Translations under genes and position numbers: made by a program | Notes under the pieces: model-generated | Seen by the model: only the letters and a program-made list of their open reading frames with translations | Database searches by the model: none | Told to the model about the DNA's origin: nothing | From: Clostridiales bacterium | GTDB taxonomy: Bacteria > Bacillota > Clostridia > Lachnospirales > WRAX01 | Assembly (NCBI GenBank): GCA_031271375.1 | Contig: JAISVU010000183.1 | Span: forward strand, 1 to 10,596 | Length of the DNA: 10,596 nt | Direction of reading: 5' to 3' | Shown here: in pieces, positions 1 to 6,291 of the stretch | Layout: every line of letters starts with the position of its first letter | How positions within the stretch are numbered: position 1 is the stretch's first letter

Positions 1-411
1 TTTCGTTAAACGCGAAAACACCCGCAAGCAAAGCCTCTTCGGATACAGGCTCGCCCTGGGGTATGTGCAGCGCGGTGTCGCCTTGTTCGTTTGGTTCAAT
101 GGTTATCGTTATTTGCGGCGGGGGCGGGGCTGGGACGACATACAGCTCCCGCACTGCGGTTACATCGCCCGCCGCGTAGGTTATAATGTAGGGGACGTTT
201 TCATAATCTTCACTATCTGTTAATTGTGGCAGGGGCTTGGACATGTCAAGGCCGCCCAAGTCCGCAATAATCACGGCTATGGGTTCGTTGTTTTCGTTAA
301 ACGCGGTTACACCCGCAAGCAAAGCCTCTTCGGATACAGGCTCGCCCTGGTGGATATACAGCGCGGTGTCGCCTTGTTCGTTTGGTTCAATGGTAATCGT
401 TATTTGCGGCT
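1..411 (-). repeat. Tandem 291-bp module duplication within the surface-protein gene
   Basis: Bases 1-119 repeat bases 292-410 with only a few substitutions. The offset is exactly 291 bp, or 97 codons, so frame is kept. Protein differences in the shared part are few: YIHQ versus HIPQ and GVTAF versus GVFAF. The near-identity implies a recent duplication or ongoing gene conversion. Further copies may lie beyond the left edge. Confidence 0.85.
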
Positions 412-952
412 CCGACGGAGCGGGAATGTATTCCTCCGGCAGGCCCGCTGTTTTTTCTCCGCCGGGCGGCTGGGTTGGAGTTTCTGTCGGAAACTCAACC
501 GGCACTTCGGTTTCAGACGGTTCGTCTGTTTCAACCGGCTCAACCGTTTCAACCGGCTCAACCGTTTCAACCGGTACAATCGTTTCGACCGGCTCAATCG
601 TTTCGACCGGCTCAATCGTTTCGACCGGCTCAATCGTTTCGACCGGCTCAACCGTTTCGACCGGTGCAATCGTTTCAACCGGTTTTAACGTTTCAATCGG
701 TTCGTCTGTCTCAACCGGCTCATTCGTCTCAACTGGTTCACTTAAAATATTCGGGCGTTCCGTCGCTTCCCAAGCTGCGGGCGGAACCTTTTCCTCCGTA
801 GGAGGCTGGGTTGCCTCAAATCCCTGGCTCACAGTGTTTAGTGCAAGCGAAGCGCCGCGCATTGCGCCCGCGTTTTGATAAGGGCCTGTGACGACTAGCA
901 GCGCGGAAAGCAGCGCCGCGCCAATCCGTGATAAACTCTTAACTGATCTCAT
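1..952 (-). CDS. Secreted repeat-rich surface protein, 5' part (runs off left edge)
   Basis: An open frame runs from ATG at 952 to the window edge with 317 codons and no stop. A Shine-Dalgarno AGGGGG lies at 965-960, 8 nt before the ATG. Residues 1-30 look like a signal peptide: basic start (MRSVKSLSR), hydrophobic core (AALLSALLVV), small residues near AGA. Residues 71-148 are 13 tandem six-residue repeats of the type EPVETI, giving a stiff acidic, proline-rich stalk; a Pro/Thr/Glu-rich linker follows to about 181. Residues 183-274 form a beta-rich module (GEPVSEEALLAGVTAF ... YIITYAAGDVTAVRELYVV) resembling the DUF5011/bacterial Ig-like pattern, and a second near-identical copy begins at 280, 97 residues later. 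The C-terminus is missing, so an LPXTG motif or other anchor cannot be checked. Inferred role: cell-wall or secreted stalk protein, possibly adhesive. The fold assignment is from pattern only. It is downstream of and co-directional with the LytTR/sensor-kinase operon. Confidence 0.85.
   Translation of the reverse strand, partial: MRSVKSLSRIGAALLSALLVVTGPYQNAGAMRGASLALNTVSQGFEATQPPTEEKVPPAAWEATERPNILSEPVETNEPVETDEPIETLKPVETIAPVETVEPVETIEPVETIEPVETIEPVETIVPVETVEPVETVEPVETDEPSETEVPVEFPTETPTQPPGGEKTAGLPEEYIPAPSEPQITITIEPNEQGDTALYIHQGEPVSEEALLAGVTAFNENNEPIAVIIADLGGLDMSKPLPQLTDSEDYENVPYIITYAAGDVTAVRELYVVPAPPPPQITITIEPNEQGDTALHIPQGEPVSEEALLAGVFAFNE
506..742 (-). repeat. 18-bp tandem repeat coding for six-residue PVET units
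   Basis: Thirteen 18-bp units encode SEPVET, NEPVET, DEPIET, LKPVET, IAPVET, VEPVET, three IEPVET, IVPVET, two VEPVET and DEPSET. The central units are almost identical at DNA level, while the outer ones have diverged, as expected for an array that grows and shrinks from its middle by slippage. The periodicity also leaves other frames open across it on both strands; those are not genes. Confidence 0.9.
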
Positions 953-997
953 TGTAAATCCCCCTAGTTTATAATGGTTAATTCAGATACATTTATG

Positions 998-1038
998 AAA
1001 AAAGCCAATATCCGTGAGATTAATCACGAATATTGGCT
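998..1038 (-). terminator. Intrinsic terminator-like hairpin in the leader of the surface-protein gene
   Basis: Arms 1003-1017 and 1024-1038 form a 15-bp stem with one mismatch and a 6-nt loop. On the minus strand the stem is followed at once by six U (1003-998), the form of a Rho-independent terminator. The stem is rather A+T-rich. It lies 46 nt upstream of the surface-protein start codon, with no convincing promoter in between. It either ends the LytTR/kinase operon or acts as an attenuator in the surface-protein leader. Confidence 0.7.
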
Positions 1039-1109
1039 CTGCGTCTAGCGTCCGGCTCTATTTTGCTGCTTATTCGGTTTTAGTTTCAATGTCGTCAACT
1101 TTAATTGAG

Positions 1110-1179
1110 AACCGTCATCCCGGGCTTGACCCGGGATCTCATTGCCAGGGGATTGCGGGTCAAGCCCGCAATGACGGTT
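1110..1179. repeat. 70-bp palindromic intergenic repeat (MITE/REP-like)
   Basis: The element is bounded by AACCGTCAT (1110-1118) and ATGACGGTT (1171-1179) as inverted ends. It contains two smaller palindromes, 1117-1137 and 1152-1172. Their inner arms (GGGCTTGACCC and GGGTCAAGCCC) are also complementary to each other, so the whole element can fold as one long hairpin. Bases 1147-1177 recur in inverted orientation at 8652-8682 with no mismatch. It codes for nothing visible and is probably a non-autonomous dispersed repeat. No clear target-site duplication was found. Confidence 0.75.
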
Positions 1180-1244
1180 AAAACAACATTTTAACGTAAG
1201 TTGGCTACATTGGTTTTTGTTTTATGTCGCATGTCGTTTATGTG

Positions 1245-1273
1245 ATTATCCTATATAATACCTTAAACTTCAA
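1245..1273 (-). promoter_or_regulatory. Candidate sigma-A promoter for the surface-protein gene
   Basis: On the minus strand, TTGAAG (1273-1268) and GATAAT (1250-1245) are separated by 17 bp. They match the consensus at 4 of 6 and 5 of 6 positions. Transcription would start near 1238 and give a leader of about 285 nt that includes the palindromic repeat and the terminator-like hairpin. No better promoter is visible nearer the gene, but the match is moderate and the surroundings are A+T-rich. Confidence 0.45.
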
Positions 1274-1350
1274 GAGGTTTGCGTAACTGACACGTTTTTG
1301 GCGGAAATTAACGCGTTAGCGAACGATTGAAAAAACGATGGCGTAAATAT

Positions 1351-1366
1351 GGGCTTTTCAAAGCCC
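1351..1366. terminator. Small hairpin after the sensor-kinase gene, possible weak terminator
   Basis: GGGCTT/AAGCCC form a 6-bp stem with a 4-nt loop, 28 bp beyond the stop codon of the 7TM sensor kinase. There is no immediate U-tract on the minus strand; the next T run is about 15 nt on. It may slow or partly end transcription of the operon. Apart from this hairpin, the promoter, the 70-bp repeat and the larger hairpin, nothing was recognised in the gene-free stretch 953-1394. Confidence 0.3.
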
Positions 1367-1394
1367 TAAAAATCATAAACGAACAAATCAAACA

Positions 1395-3194
1395 TCACCT
1401 GTCATTCAAAACCGCCTCGACCGTAAAGGTATTATCATCATGCCTTATGTCCAATATCCCGCCGTAAGCCTCCACGATACGCTCGATTGTCCGCAAACCG
1501 TAGCCGTGGCCGTCCTCCTTTTTACTCGTCCTTATTTTGCCGTCGGCGCGGATGATTTCGCCTGATCTGCTGTTTTCACAGCGTATATAAAAGTACGGTT
1601 CCTTTCTTGTAACGGTCAGGCTTATAAAACGCTCCGCGTCTTCGGGCATCGCGGCGCAGGCTTCGAGGGCGTTATCCGTAATATTTGACATCAGATTATA
1701 TAAATCATGTTCGCCGATATTTATAGGAGCCGCCAGCAGCTTCAAATCCACTTTCGCGCCGCAATCCTCCGCTTTCCGATGCAGATGACCCGCCACGGCG
1801 TTAAGAAGGAAGTTATCGCTGAACTCGGTTTCGATGACCACCGCCGACTGCTCGGTGTAACGGTCAAGATAATCCAGCGCGTCCTCCGCGCGGCCGTGTT
1901 TCAGATAGGTTCTCAGCGCATCCATATGCCGTTTTACGTCATGTTTAATCCGCGCCGTTTCACGCATATGAACCCTGAGGCGTTCGTAGTTTTCAACGGC
2001 CAGGCTCTTTTGCGTCGCAAGGCGCTCGCTCTCTCTGAGATTGCGGTTGTATCCGCTGAAAAACTGCTGCATACCGAAAAGCAAAATAACAAGAACCAGC
2101 AGAAAATAGGTGTGGTCAATTGAAGAGCGTATTAAATCGCTTCGAGAATAGAACAACGATATGTTTAAGAGTAAAGCGGCGTAGCCCGTGACGGTAAAAG
2201 GAGCCGCGATAATCATAGCCCGGTTTTTCTTAAATGCCTCCATTACAGTGAGGACAACCGTGTACGCCAGCGCCGCGAACACTATGTAGTTGAACTCTAT
2301 TAACCTGGGCAAATCAACAATCCCGGTGATTTGGAGCATTATCGCAGTCAGCGGGAAGCCGTTGTGCAGTATAACCGCGGGCAGCATCCATTTCCTGTAA
2401 TGCTTGAATGCGAAATAGAAGTACAGCGACAGCGGCGCAAGGAAAGAAAACAACAGCGCCTGCCTGACCTGAGACATAAGAACCGGCTGGAAGAACCGAT
2501 ACATGATATATTGGTCGCTGACGTAGTTTAGTGTCCATAAGACGGCGAATATGCCCAGGCAAAGATGCTCCGGCTCGAAGGGGCCTCGTATAATCTGAAC
2601 CAGCGTAAGCCCCACCATGAACACACAGAAAAGCAAGCACATGGCTGTAAGCAGCAGAGGCAGCATTGATTTTGAAAGGGTATAGGCTTCCAGCGACGAA
2701 ATCGTCCCCATCAGTATCGGGCTTGTCTGCCCCGAAGCGCTGGCATATGGAGAAGACAGCTCCACCCTCAAGGTTTTGCCGTAATAATCGTCCGGCAAGT
2801 CGAGGTAGCGCAGCGCCATCCACGGATTTGCGCCTTCCGGCGTTTCGGGGTCGGCATACAGGGCTTCCCCGTCTATTGATACGGCAAGACGCTGAAGATA
2901 TGTCTGTATAAGAACCGCCGCGCCAGGCAGCTCCGCGTCAAGGGTTCTGTACAGGGCCATCGGCTCGCCGGCGGGAACCGCCAGGCCGGAACCAAGACTG
3001 ATAGGGCCTGACAATCCTGAGTCCGGGGTTTCGTATTGCCATCCTTCGGACAGGTCAATGATCTCCCTCTCGGCGTAGGGGTCTTGATATGTTGTAAAAT
3101 AGAATCTGACAAAAGCCAGAACTCCGGCGGCGCATATGATAAGGAGCAGTAAAAGAATCAAAGAACTCCGGTTTATTTGCCTAATACGCTTCAT
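1395..3194 (-). CDS. 7TM sensor histidine kinase, GHKL ATPase type
   Basis: This 599-residue membrane kinase has one N-terminal membrane helix (about 10-33), then an extracytoplasmic beta-rich domain (about 40-170, with IDLSEGWQY and later MALYRTLD strands). A block of about seven membrane helices follows (about 175-378), then a cytoplasmic kinase region. The layout resembles 7TMR-DISM sensors. The dimerisation segment RIKHDVKRHMDAL carries the likely phosphoacceptor His418. The ATPase domain has an N-box NITDNALEAC (Asn504, Asn508) and a glycine-rich lid GHGYGLRTI (562-570), as in GHKL kinases paired with LytTR regulators (AgrC, VirS). The ligand is unknown; the outer domain suggests a soluble molecule rather than a membrane-buried peptide. 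The start ATG overlaps the stop of the preceding regulator gene (ATGA at 3194-3191), so the two are translationally coupled and almost surely partners. Confidence 0.9.
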   Translation of the reverse strand: MKRIRQINRSSLILLLLLIICAAGVLAFVRFYFTTYQDPYAEREIIDLSEGWQYETPDSGLSGPISLGSGLAVPAGEPMALYRTLDAELPGAAVLIQTYLQRLAVSIDGEALYADPETPEGANPWMALRYLDLPDDYYGKTLRVELSSPYASASGQTSPILMGTISSLEAYTLSKSMLPLLLTAMCLLFCVFMVGLTLVQIIRGPFEPEHLCLGIFAVLWTLNYVSDQYIMYRFFQPVLMSQVRQALLFSFLAPLSLYFYFAFKHYRKWMLPAVILHNGFPLTAIMLQITGIVDLPRLIEFNYIVFAALAYTVVLTVMEAFKKNRAMIIAAPFTVTGYAALLLNISLFYSRSDLIRSSIDHTYFLLVLVILLFGMQQFFSGYNRNLRESERLATQKSLAVENYERLRVHMRETARIKHDVKRHMDALRTYLKHGRAEDALDYLDRYTEQSAVVIETEFSDNFLLNAVAGHLHRKAEDCGAKVDLKLLAAPINIGEHDLYNLMSNITDNALEACAAMPEDAERFISLTVTRKEPYFYIRCENSRSGEIIRADGKIRTSKKEDGHGYGLRTIERIVEAYGGILDIRHDDNTFTVEAVLNDR

Positions 3195-4165
3195 TGCCCT
3201 ATAACCTGGAACTTATTCAGGAACGCTGTTTTAACATCGTTTACATAGGGGCGGCTTATCGGCACTCTTTTCCCGTTTATTGCCACTGCCGCGGAACGGC
3301 CAAGCTCGTATATGTTATTGACATTGACGGCGAAGGCCTTGTGGCAGCGCACAAAGGAGCCTCCGGGCAGTTTAGCCAGGAGCTCGGTAAGCCTCCCCGC
3401 GTAATGGAATACTTCGTCCTTAGCCGTAATGGCCACTTTTTTATTGTTTATTTCTAAAGCTATAATATCCTTTAACGGTATGCGCTGGGTAATGTTACCC
3501 GTTTCAATAATAAGGCACAGGGTCTTATACCGCAGTTCATACACTTCTTTGATTGCCTGCTCCAGCTTTTCCTCGTCTTTGCATTTTTGAAAATACCGAA
3601 ACGCTCTTACATAATAGCCGCTGGACATATAATCGGGGCTGGACGTCAGAAATATCACCGCGGTTTCTTCATCCGCTTCGCGAATCTTTTTCGCGAGCTC
3701 TAAACCGTCCATCCCGTCCATAAAAATATCAAGCAGGATAAGGTCGTACCTTTTACCGGCTTCCGAAAAATCAGCGAGGAAGGCTTCGGCGTTTTCATAA
3801 ACAGATATGTCATATTTGATGTTCATACCGTCCAAAATCGCGCGGCAGAGCTTTTCCTGGGTTTCGGCGAAGATTTTTTCGTCGTCGCATAAAGCTATCT
3901 GAAATATATAGCCTCTCCCTCTCTGCGACGATACAATTTTCGCAGACTGGGCGGAATCCATAGAGCTCTCGGGCAACGCCTCTTTTTTTGGCTGTCGATG
4001 ATTATTTTTTCTTCCGTCGTCCGGTTTCAATGCGTCTTTTGGAATCAAATATTCCTTCCCGTGACGGACGGCTCCGCCGATACGTCCGTTTTTCAGCAGT
4101 ATTTGAACCCTTCTGACAGAAACATTCCATTTCTCAGCGGCATCCTTCGCGGTCATATAATCCAT
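3191..4165 (-). CDS. HTH_17-REC-LytTR fusion response regulator
   Basis: The 324-residue product has three parts. Residues 1-52 resemble stand-alone excisionase/MerR-like (HTH_17) proteins of Firmicutes: MDYMTAKDAAEKW, then VRRVQILLKNGRI, then IPKDALKPDDGRK. Residues 53-86 are a polar linker. Residues 88-210 are a receiver domain with acidic pair Asp94/Asp95, phosphoacceptor Asp146 (LILLDIF), Thr174 and a lysine at 194, where the usual KP is QKC. Residues 215-320 are a LytTR DNA-binding domain. ATG 4165 is chosen over the ATG at 4225: GGGAGG lies at 4178-4173, and the longer start would fall inside the -35 box and so lie outside the transcript. It should be phosphorylated by the overlapping downstream kinase. 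Two different DNA-binding domains around one receiver is unusual, since AgrA/LytR-type regulators have only the last two parts. Confidence 0.9.
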   Translation of the reverse strand: MDYMTAKDAAEKWNVSVRRVQILLKNGRIGGAVRHGKEYLIPKDALKPDDGRKNNHRQPKKEALPESSMDSAQSAKIVSSQRGRGYIFQIALCDDEKIFAETQEKLCRAILDGMNIKYDISVYENAEAFLADFSEAGKRYDLILLDIFMDGMDGLELAKKIREADEETAVIFLTSSPDYMSSGYYVRAFRYFQKCKDEEKLEQAIKEVYELRYKTLCLIIETGNITQRIPLKDIIALEINNKKVAITAKDEVFHYAGRLTELLAKLPGGSFVRCHKAFAVNVNNIYELGRSAAVAINGKRVPISRPYVNDVKTAFLNKFQVIGQ

Positions 4166-4196
4166 TTCAGAGCCTCCCGTCAGTGAGTATCTTTTA

Positions 4197-4225
4197 ATTA
4201 TATGACTGCGATATGTATTTTTCAA
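4197..4225 (-). promoter_or_regulatory. Sigma-A promoter of the LytTR regulator/kinase operon
   Basis: On the minus strand, TTGAAA (4225-4220), a 17-bp spacer and a perfect TATAAT (4202-4197) form a strong promoter. Transcription would start near 4190, about 25 nt before the chosen ATG at 4165. The promoter also rules out the longer reading frame starting at 4225. Confidence 0.8.
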
Positions 4226-4226
4226 G

Positions 4227-4262
4227 TTTAACTTTTATCCCTTTTTATTTTAAATTTAACTT
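4227..4262 (-). promoter_or_regulatory. Direct repeats AAGTTAAA upstream of the LytTR promoter, candidate operator
   Basis: Read on the minus strand, AAGTTAAA occurs at 4262-4255 and again at 4234-4227, 28 bp apart. The nearer copy ends one base from the -35 box. The boxes share the GTT core of LytTR-type sites, and their position suits activation. The 28-bp period differs from the 21-22 bp usual for AgrA-like sites, so binding by this fusion regulator, or by its extra HTH domain, is inference. The farther box also touches the -35 of the divergent promoter. Confidence 0.4.
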
Positions 4263-4289
4263 GACAAACCCGCCCATAGTGATTATACT
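4261..4289 (+). promoter_or_regulatory. Sigma-A promoter of the GntR/ABC operon
   Basis: TTGACA (4261-4266), a 17-bp spacer and TATACT (4284-4289) make a near-perfect promoter. Transcription should start near 4296, about 24 nt before the repressor gene's ATG. It points away from the LytTR-operon promoter; the two -35 boxes are about 35 bp apart. Confidence 0.85.
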
Positions 4290-4302
4290 GTATATAGTGT
4301 AT
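4285..4302 (+). promoter_or_regulatory. Palindromic operator over the -10 box, likely YtrA-type repressor site
   Basis: ATACTGTATATAGTGTAT is an 18-bp imperfect palindrome (14 of 18 positions symmetrical). It covers most of the -10 box and the start site. YtrA-subfamily GntR repressors usually bind such sites in their own promoter. Bound here, the repressor would block RNA polymerase and so control its own operon. Confidence 0.55.
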
Positions 4303-4319
4303 ATGAAAGCGGTGATGCC

Positions 4320-4706
4320 ATGAAGATCATTGTGTCAAACCGGTCGGGGATTCCGATCTATGAGCAGATAAAGGATCAGGTAAAGGAAGCTATATTTTCG
4401 GGGGAGCTTACGGAGGGCGAGGCGCTGCCCTCCATAAGGCATCTGGCGAAGGACTTGCAGATCAGCGTGATTACTACCTCCAGGGCATACAGCGACCTGG
4501 AGCAAGAGGGCTTTATCGTTAATGTCCAGGGTAAGGGCTGTTATGTCCTGCCGCAAGACAAAGAAATGCTGCGGGAAAATACCCTGCGCAAGATTGAAGG
4601 GGCTCTGCTGACCGCGATTGTCGCGGCCTATGCCGGCGGTATTGACAAAAAAGCGCTTTATACGATGCTGGATTTATTATGGGAGGATTATGATAAGTAT
4701 GAGTAA
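4320..4706 (+). CDS. GntR-family repressor, YtrA subfamily
   Basis: The 128-residue product is the usual size for the YtrA subfamily: a winged helix and a short dimerising tail, with no large effector domain. Residues 10-77 are the winged helix (GIPIYEQIKDQVKEAI, LPSIRHLAKDL, TTSRAYSDLEQEG, GKGCYVL). Residues 85-128 are the helical tail. A weak GGTG ribosome site precedes the ATG. The gene overlaps the ABC ATPase gene by a few bases, the standard arrangement in which a YtrA-like repressor controls the exporter encoded after it. Such operons commonly respond to cell-wall antibiotics or envelope stress in Bacillota; the inducer here is unknown. The palindrome at 4285-4302 is its likely operator. 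Confidence 0.93.
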   Translation: MKIIVSNRSGIPIYEQIKDQVKEAIFSGELTEGEALPSIRHLAKDLQISVITTSRAYSDLEQEGFIVNVQGKGCYVLPQDKEMLRENTLRKIEGALLTAIVAAYAGGIDKKALYTMLDLLWEDYDKYE

Positions 4707-5559
4707 TCTGCTTGAGGTAAAGGGGCTTTGCAAAAGCTACGGCGGTTTCTCGTTAAAGGACGTGTCCTTCGGGATACCCGGCGGTTACATCATGGGCTTT
4801 ATAGGCCCTAACGGAGCGGGGAAGACGACGACGATCAAGTCCATCCTGGGCATGATTAACCGTGACGCGGGCGATATCAGGCTCTTAGGGGCAGGGGATG
4901 CGCGCGGCTTGCGGCCAAACAAGGATATAGGCGTTGTGATGGACGCCCCGATGTATGCGGACGACTGGACCTGCGCGGATGTCGAGGCCGCCGTATCCCC
5001 GTTTTACCGCGGCTGGGACTTTGGCAAATACGCGGAGCTCTTGGATAAATTCGAGCTGGACCGCAAGAAAAAGGTCAAAGACCTATCCCGAGGTATGAAG
5101 GTGAAGCTGATGATCGCCGCGGCCCTGAGCCACGACGCCAAGCTCCTGATACTGGACGAGCCGACCAGCGGCCTTGACCCTGTTGCACGTGACGAGCTCT
5201 GCGAGCTGCTGACGGGATTCGTTACCGACGAGAACCATAGCATACTGTTTTCGACGCATATAACCGCCGACCTGGAGAAGATTGCGGATTACATCACGTT
5301 TATCCAGGGCGGGCAGATAATCTATACCGGGACGAAGGAAAGCCTGCTGGAGAAATACGCGATGGTCAAGGGCGGCCCTTCGGAGTTGAACGCGGAGCAG
5401 AAACGCCTTGTTATCGGGATGAAGGAGCATTCCACCGGCTTCAGCGGCATCGCCGAAACCGGCGATCTGGGCAAACTGCCTAAGAGCCTGCTCATCGAGC
5501 CTGTATCATTGGACGAGATAATAATATACATGAATAAAGGAGTGAGACTGGATGACTGA
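4699..5559 (+). CDS. ABC transporter ATP-binding protein, BcrA/YtrB-like
   Basis: This 286-residue nucleotide-binding subunit would drive export with the permease encoded next. Walker A is GPNGAGKTT (36-44), the signature is the variant LSRGM (129-133), Walker B is LLILDE (149-154), the D-loop SGLD follows, and the switch histidine is His187 (FSTHI). The Q-loop glutamine is absent: the segment reads IGVVMDAPMYAD. About 65 C-terminal residues follow the ATPase core, as in other short BcrA-like subunits. Two starts are possible. ATG 4699 gives MSNLLEVKGL, like homologues, with GGGAGG 12 nt upstream; ATG 4690 adds three residues but leaves only 3 nt to that site. Both overlap the end of the repressor gene. 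The substrate is unknown; antimicrobial peptide or lipid export is typical of relatives. Confidence 0.92.
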   Translation: MSNLLEVKGLCKSYGGFSLKDVSFGIPGGYIMGFIGPNGAGKTTTIKSILGMINRDAGDIRLLGAGDARGLRPNKDIGVVMDAPMYADDWTCADVEAAVSPFYRGWDFGKYAELLDKFELDRKKKVKDLSRGMKVKLMIAAALSHDAKLLILDEPTSGLDPVARDELCELLTGFVTDENHSILFSTHITADLEKIADYITFIQGGQIIYTGTKESLLEKYAMVKGGPSELNAEQKRLVIGMKEHSTGFSGIAETGDLGKLPKSLLIEPVSLDEIIIYMNKGVRLDD

Positions 5560-6214
5560 TCTAACGCGCTTTGTGAAGCTGGACTTCCTAACCGTGAAGG
5601 CTTCGATGACGCTCAAGAACCTAGTTCTGTTCGCTATCGTGGGGATCGTTATGAACCTCCAGGGTGATAACAGCATGTTGTTTATCGCCTATTTCCTGAT
5701 GTTTACAACGGTTTTCGTCACGACGGCCTTCTTTGTAAGCGAGAAGAACAACATATACGGCCTCTACGCCACGCTGTCCATAAGCAGGCCTACCGTTATC
5801 CGGGGCAGGTACCTGTTCGCGCTTATCGCGGATGTCTGCGGCAGCCTGTTTGCTTTCCTTCTATCGTTTGTTATAATAACCGTCAGGGGCAAGCCCTTTG
5901 ACTTCGCGGAGAATCTGACGCTGCTGGGCGGGGCGGCGGCCGTGTTCACGCTGGTTCAGGCCGTTCAAATGCCGATCTTCTTCAAGCTGGGTTACACGAA
6001 GGCGAAGCTCCTGGCATATATTCCGTTAGCGGTGTTCCCGGCTATTGTCGCCGTGGCGGCGGGGATTATCCCGGAGACTTGGATTGGCGGGTTCATCGCC
6101 TGGCTTGGCGGAAACGCCGTTTTAGCCGGGATAATAGGCGGGCTGCTGTGGCTCCTCGCCGTGAGCTGCTCCATCGGCATGTCGCAAAGGGTTTATTCGA
6201 AAAGGGACTTTTGA
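5552..6214 (+). CDS. ABC-2 type transporter permease
   Basis: The 220-residue integral membrane protein has about six helices (roughly 21-36, 41-62, 88-111, 121-146, 152-173, 187-207). Residues 64-87 (SEKNNIYGLYATLSISRP then RGRYL) match the conserved cytoplasmic motif of short ABC-2 permeases of the ABC2_membrane_5 kind. The ATG overlaps the ATPase stop by 8 bp and has an AAAGGAG site, so the two subunits should be made together and form the exporter, probably two permeases with two ATPases. The C-terminal segment is rich in Gly/Ala/Leu. Nothing in the sequence fixes the substrate. Confidence 0.88.
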   Translation: MTDLTRFVKLDFLTVKASMTLKNLVLFAIVGIVMNLQGDNSMLFIAYFLMFTTVFVTTAFFVSEKNNIYGLYATLSISRPTVIRGRYLFALIADVCGSLFAFLLSFVIITVRGKPFDFAENLTLLGGAAAVFTLVQAVQMPIFFKLGYTKAKLLAYIPLAVFPAIVAVAAGIIPETWIGGFIAWLGGNAVLAGIIGGLLWLLAVSCSIGMSQRVYSKRDF

Positions 6215-6223
6215 GCATACACA

Positions 6224-6246
6224 GGGCGCGATTCATTGACGCGCCC
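6224..6246 (+). terminator. GC-rich hairpin after the permease gene, possible partial terminator
   Basis: GGGCGCG (6224-6230) and CGCGCCC (6240-6246) form a 7-bp stem with a 9-nt loop, 10 bp after the permease stop. No run of T follows, so full termination is doubtful. No clear promoter is seen in the 77-bp gap, so the next gene may be reached by read-through. Confidence 0.35.
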
Positions 6247-6291
6247 ATGCCGGTTTAACTTCAAACTTACTGCGGGAAGAAGGTCATAGAA

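Noticed and set aside
506..742. CRISPR array
   Set aside because: The repeats are 18 bp, directly abutting, without spacers, and code in frame for a protein.
224..878. Long open frames on the plus strand, and another minus frame, across the 18-bp repeats
   Set aside because: They are low-complexity shadows of the periodic DNA. The minus-strand frame from 952 has a signal peptide, ribosome site and a coherent repeat protein.
1038..1245. Cyclic-di-GMP or other known riboswitch before the surface-protein gene
   Set aside because: A short GACGCAGAGCC-like string recalled part of one class, but the remaining conserved parts are absent.
1268..1310. LytTR-type binding site upstream of the surface-protein promoter
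   Set aside because: CAGTTACG and AAGTTTAAG are near the promoter, but their spacing (19 bp) and bases fit neither the AgrA-type rule nor the AAGTTAAA pair at 4227-4262.
2314..2823. Second protein frame inside the 7TM kinase gene
   Set aside because: It is a frame-shifted shadow of the kinase, with no ribosome site and no recognisable domain.
4166..4225. Twenty extra N-terminal residues on the LytTR fusion regulator
   Set aside because: The ATG at 4225 lies in the -35 box of the promoter and has no ribosome site; ATG 4165 has GGGAGG at the right distance.
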